A stretch of DNA of 14,262 nt, from positions 8,520-22,781 of the forward strand of contig DNPN01000260.1 of NCBI GenBank assembly GCA_003501385.1, written 5' to 3'. Made by a program: the position numbers and the translations under genes. Within the stretch, counting starts at the first letter, position 1, and each line of letters starts with the position of its first letter. Positions 13,568 to 14,262 of the stretch are shown here, in pieces. This stretch comes from Rhizobium sp. GTDB taxonomy: Bacteria; Pseudomonadota; Alphaproteobacteria; Rhizobiales; Rhizobiaceae. Under the pieces are notes generated by a model that saw nothing but the letters and a program-made list of their open reading frames with translations, did not search any database and was not told the origin of the DNA.

Positions 13568-14158
13568 ATGTCAAATTCTGATAACCACACGCAGACCCAC
13601 CCGATCGCGGCGTATGCAAATGCGCCCGACCAAGCAGATCTGCTTCAACAGGAATGGGCGTTGGCGCGACCAGACCTGCCAGTGCGCTCAATCGGCATCA
13701 TCACGCGAATCTGGCAGATTTCCAAACTGCTATCTGATGATCGCCGTAAAACCATGAACCAGTTGGGCATGGAGCCCGCCATCCGGGATCTTTTGGCCAA
13801 CTTGCGTAGGTCAGGTCCACCATACCGGCTTCGAGTCAGTGAACTGGCAATGTGTTGCGAGGTCAGCAAAGGCGCGATTACGCAGCGGGTCGAGCGTGCC
13901 GAAGCAGCCGGGCTTGTACGCAGCGTCAATGCCCGCGACGCTACAACACATCAGAAATGGGATAAAAAAAGTACGGCAGAGATGGACCGACGTGCGGTAT
14001 GGATAGAACTCACACCAGAAGGTAAAGACTTGGTAGAAACAACCGTAGAAGCCCTTCTGCATCATGAAGATCATCTCGTTGCGGACCTCGGCGATGAGGA
14101 CATCAAGGCGCTATCCGACGCGCTAAGGCGTCTGTTGCATGTCCTGAACAAACAATGA
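13568..14158 (+). CDS. MarR family transcriptional regulator with long wing
   Basis: A 196-residue winged-helix regulator. After a variable 40-residue N-terminus come dimerisation helices, then RLRVSELAMCCEVSKGAITQRVERAEAAGLVRSV (about 87-120), the helix-turn-helix with recognition helix KGAITQRVERAE. The wing normally reads DxR followed closely by a strand; here about 20 extra residues, rich in Lys/Thr/Asp (DATTHQKWDKKSTAEMDRR), precede VWIELTPEGKDL, so the wing is longer than usual. A C-terminal dimerisation helix pair follows. It probably binds the palindrome at 13548 and controls the divergent SDR gene and itself; the inducer is unknown. There is no clear ribosome-binding site before the ATG. 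Confidence 0.9.
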   Translation: MSNSDNHTQTHPIAAYANAPDQADLLQQEWALARPDLPVRSIGIITRIWQISKLLSDDRRKTMNQLGMEPAIRDLLANLRRSGPPYRLRVSELAMCCEVSKGAITQRVERAEAAGLVRSVNARDATTHQKWDKKSTAEMDRRAVWIELTPEGKDLVETTVEALLHHEDHLVADLGDEDIKALSDALRRLLHVLNKQ

Positions 14159-14164
14159 TCGCCT

Positions 14165-14174
14165 TCTCGCGAGA
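14165..14174. repeat. Perfect 10-bp palindrome after marR
   Basis: TCTCGCGAGA directly follows the marR stop codon by six bases. As RNA it could only form a tiny hairpin, so it is more likely a protein-binding site or chance. No T-run follows, so it is not a terminator. Confidence 0.35.
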
Positions 14175-14177
14175 CCA

Positions 14178-14262
14178 TTAGAGTTTGTCAGGGGAAAATA
14201 GTCACGCGTTTTCCGACAAGACAAACGAAAATAAGACAAGCTAGAGTTTGTCTGGTTCAAAC
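14178..14262 (+). repeat. Second copy of the composite repeat (X then Y), cut by window edge
   Basis: TTAGAGTTTGTC (14178-14189) starts unit X, whose arms are GTTTGTC (14183-14189) and GACAAAC (14220-14226), with inner GGAAAA (14193-14198) and TTTTCC (14209-14214). Unit Y starts with GAG at 14244 (GAGTTTGTCTGGTTCA) and is truncated at the edge. The order X then Y and the spacing of the GAG motifs (63 bp here, 64 bp at 2840-2904 on the minus strand) match the first copy, and the middle aligns with small gaps. Confidence 0.8.

Noticed and set aside
13506..13691. 62-codon N-terminal extension of the SDR
   Set aside because: It crosses the operator palindrome and lies antisense to the start of marR; the ATG at 13505 has a good ribosome-binding site and starts the canonical SDR fold.

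Overview
The window is a chromosome-like stretch from an alphaproteobacterium, most likely of the Rhizobiaceae (Agrobacterium/Rhizobium type). This rests on recognisable alphaproteobacterial proteins (N-terminal part of Xaa-Pro aminopeptidase, PrmA, a Sco1/SenC protein, a double-HAMP chemoreceptor with a C-terminal CheR tether, CreA), moderate GC content, and clusters of intergenic palindromes of a style I associate with rhizobial genomes. No tRNA, rRNA, transposase, integrase or CRISPR array was found. Species assignment would need a database search.

Layout: 1-970 (minus) is the 5' part of a pepP-like aminopeptidase running off the left edge. 971-1345 is a leader region with short direct and inverted repeats. 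1346-1620 (plus) is a probable transcript carrying a 51-residue arginine-rich ORF followed by three hairpins, one exposing CCTCCC, and ending in a strong terminator. 1671-1870 is a run of four palindromes. prmA (1900-2772, minus) and a Sco1-like copper protein (2968-3567, minus) follow, separated by a composite palindromic repeat. 3890-6342 (plus) is a coupled chemoreceptor-CheW pair. 6645-7049 (plus) is a small secreted protein of unknown role. creA (7400-7891) and a DnaQ-like exonuclease (7958-8590) lie on the minus strand, divergent from an alpha/beta hydrolase (8642-9268, plus). Then come a YhhY-like acetyltransferase (9487-10038), a DEAD-box RNA helicase (10208-12208) and a CxxCxxCC cysteine-cluster protein (12289-12705), all plus. 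The window closes with a divergent SDR oxidoreductase/MarR regulator pair (12753-13505 minus, 13568-14158 plus) around a perfect palindrome, then another copy of the composite repeat cut by the right edge.

Functional links are mostly local: receptor with adaptor, regulator with the divergent reductase, and perhaps creA with the exonuclease. The rest look like unrelated housekeeping genes. The most interesting items are the small basic ORF with its structured, anti-Shine-Dalgarno-bearing 3' RNA (1346-1620), the roughly 105-bp composite repeat present in opposite orientation at 2803-2907 and 14178-14262, and the SDR/MarR switch.
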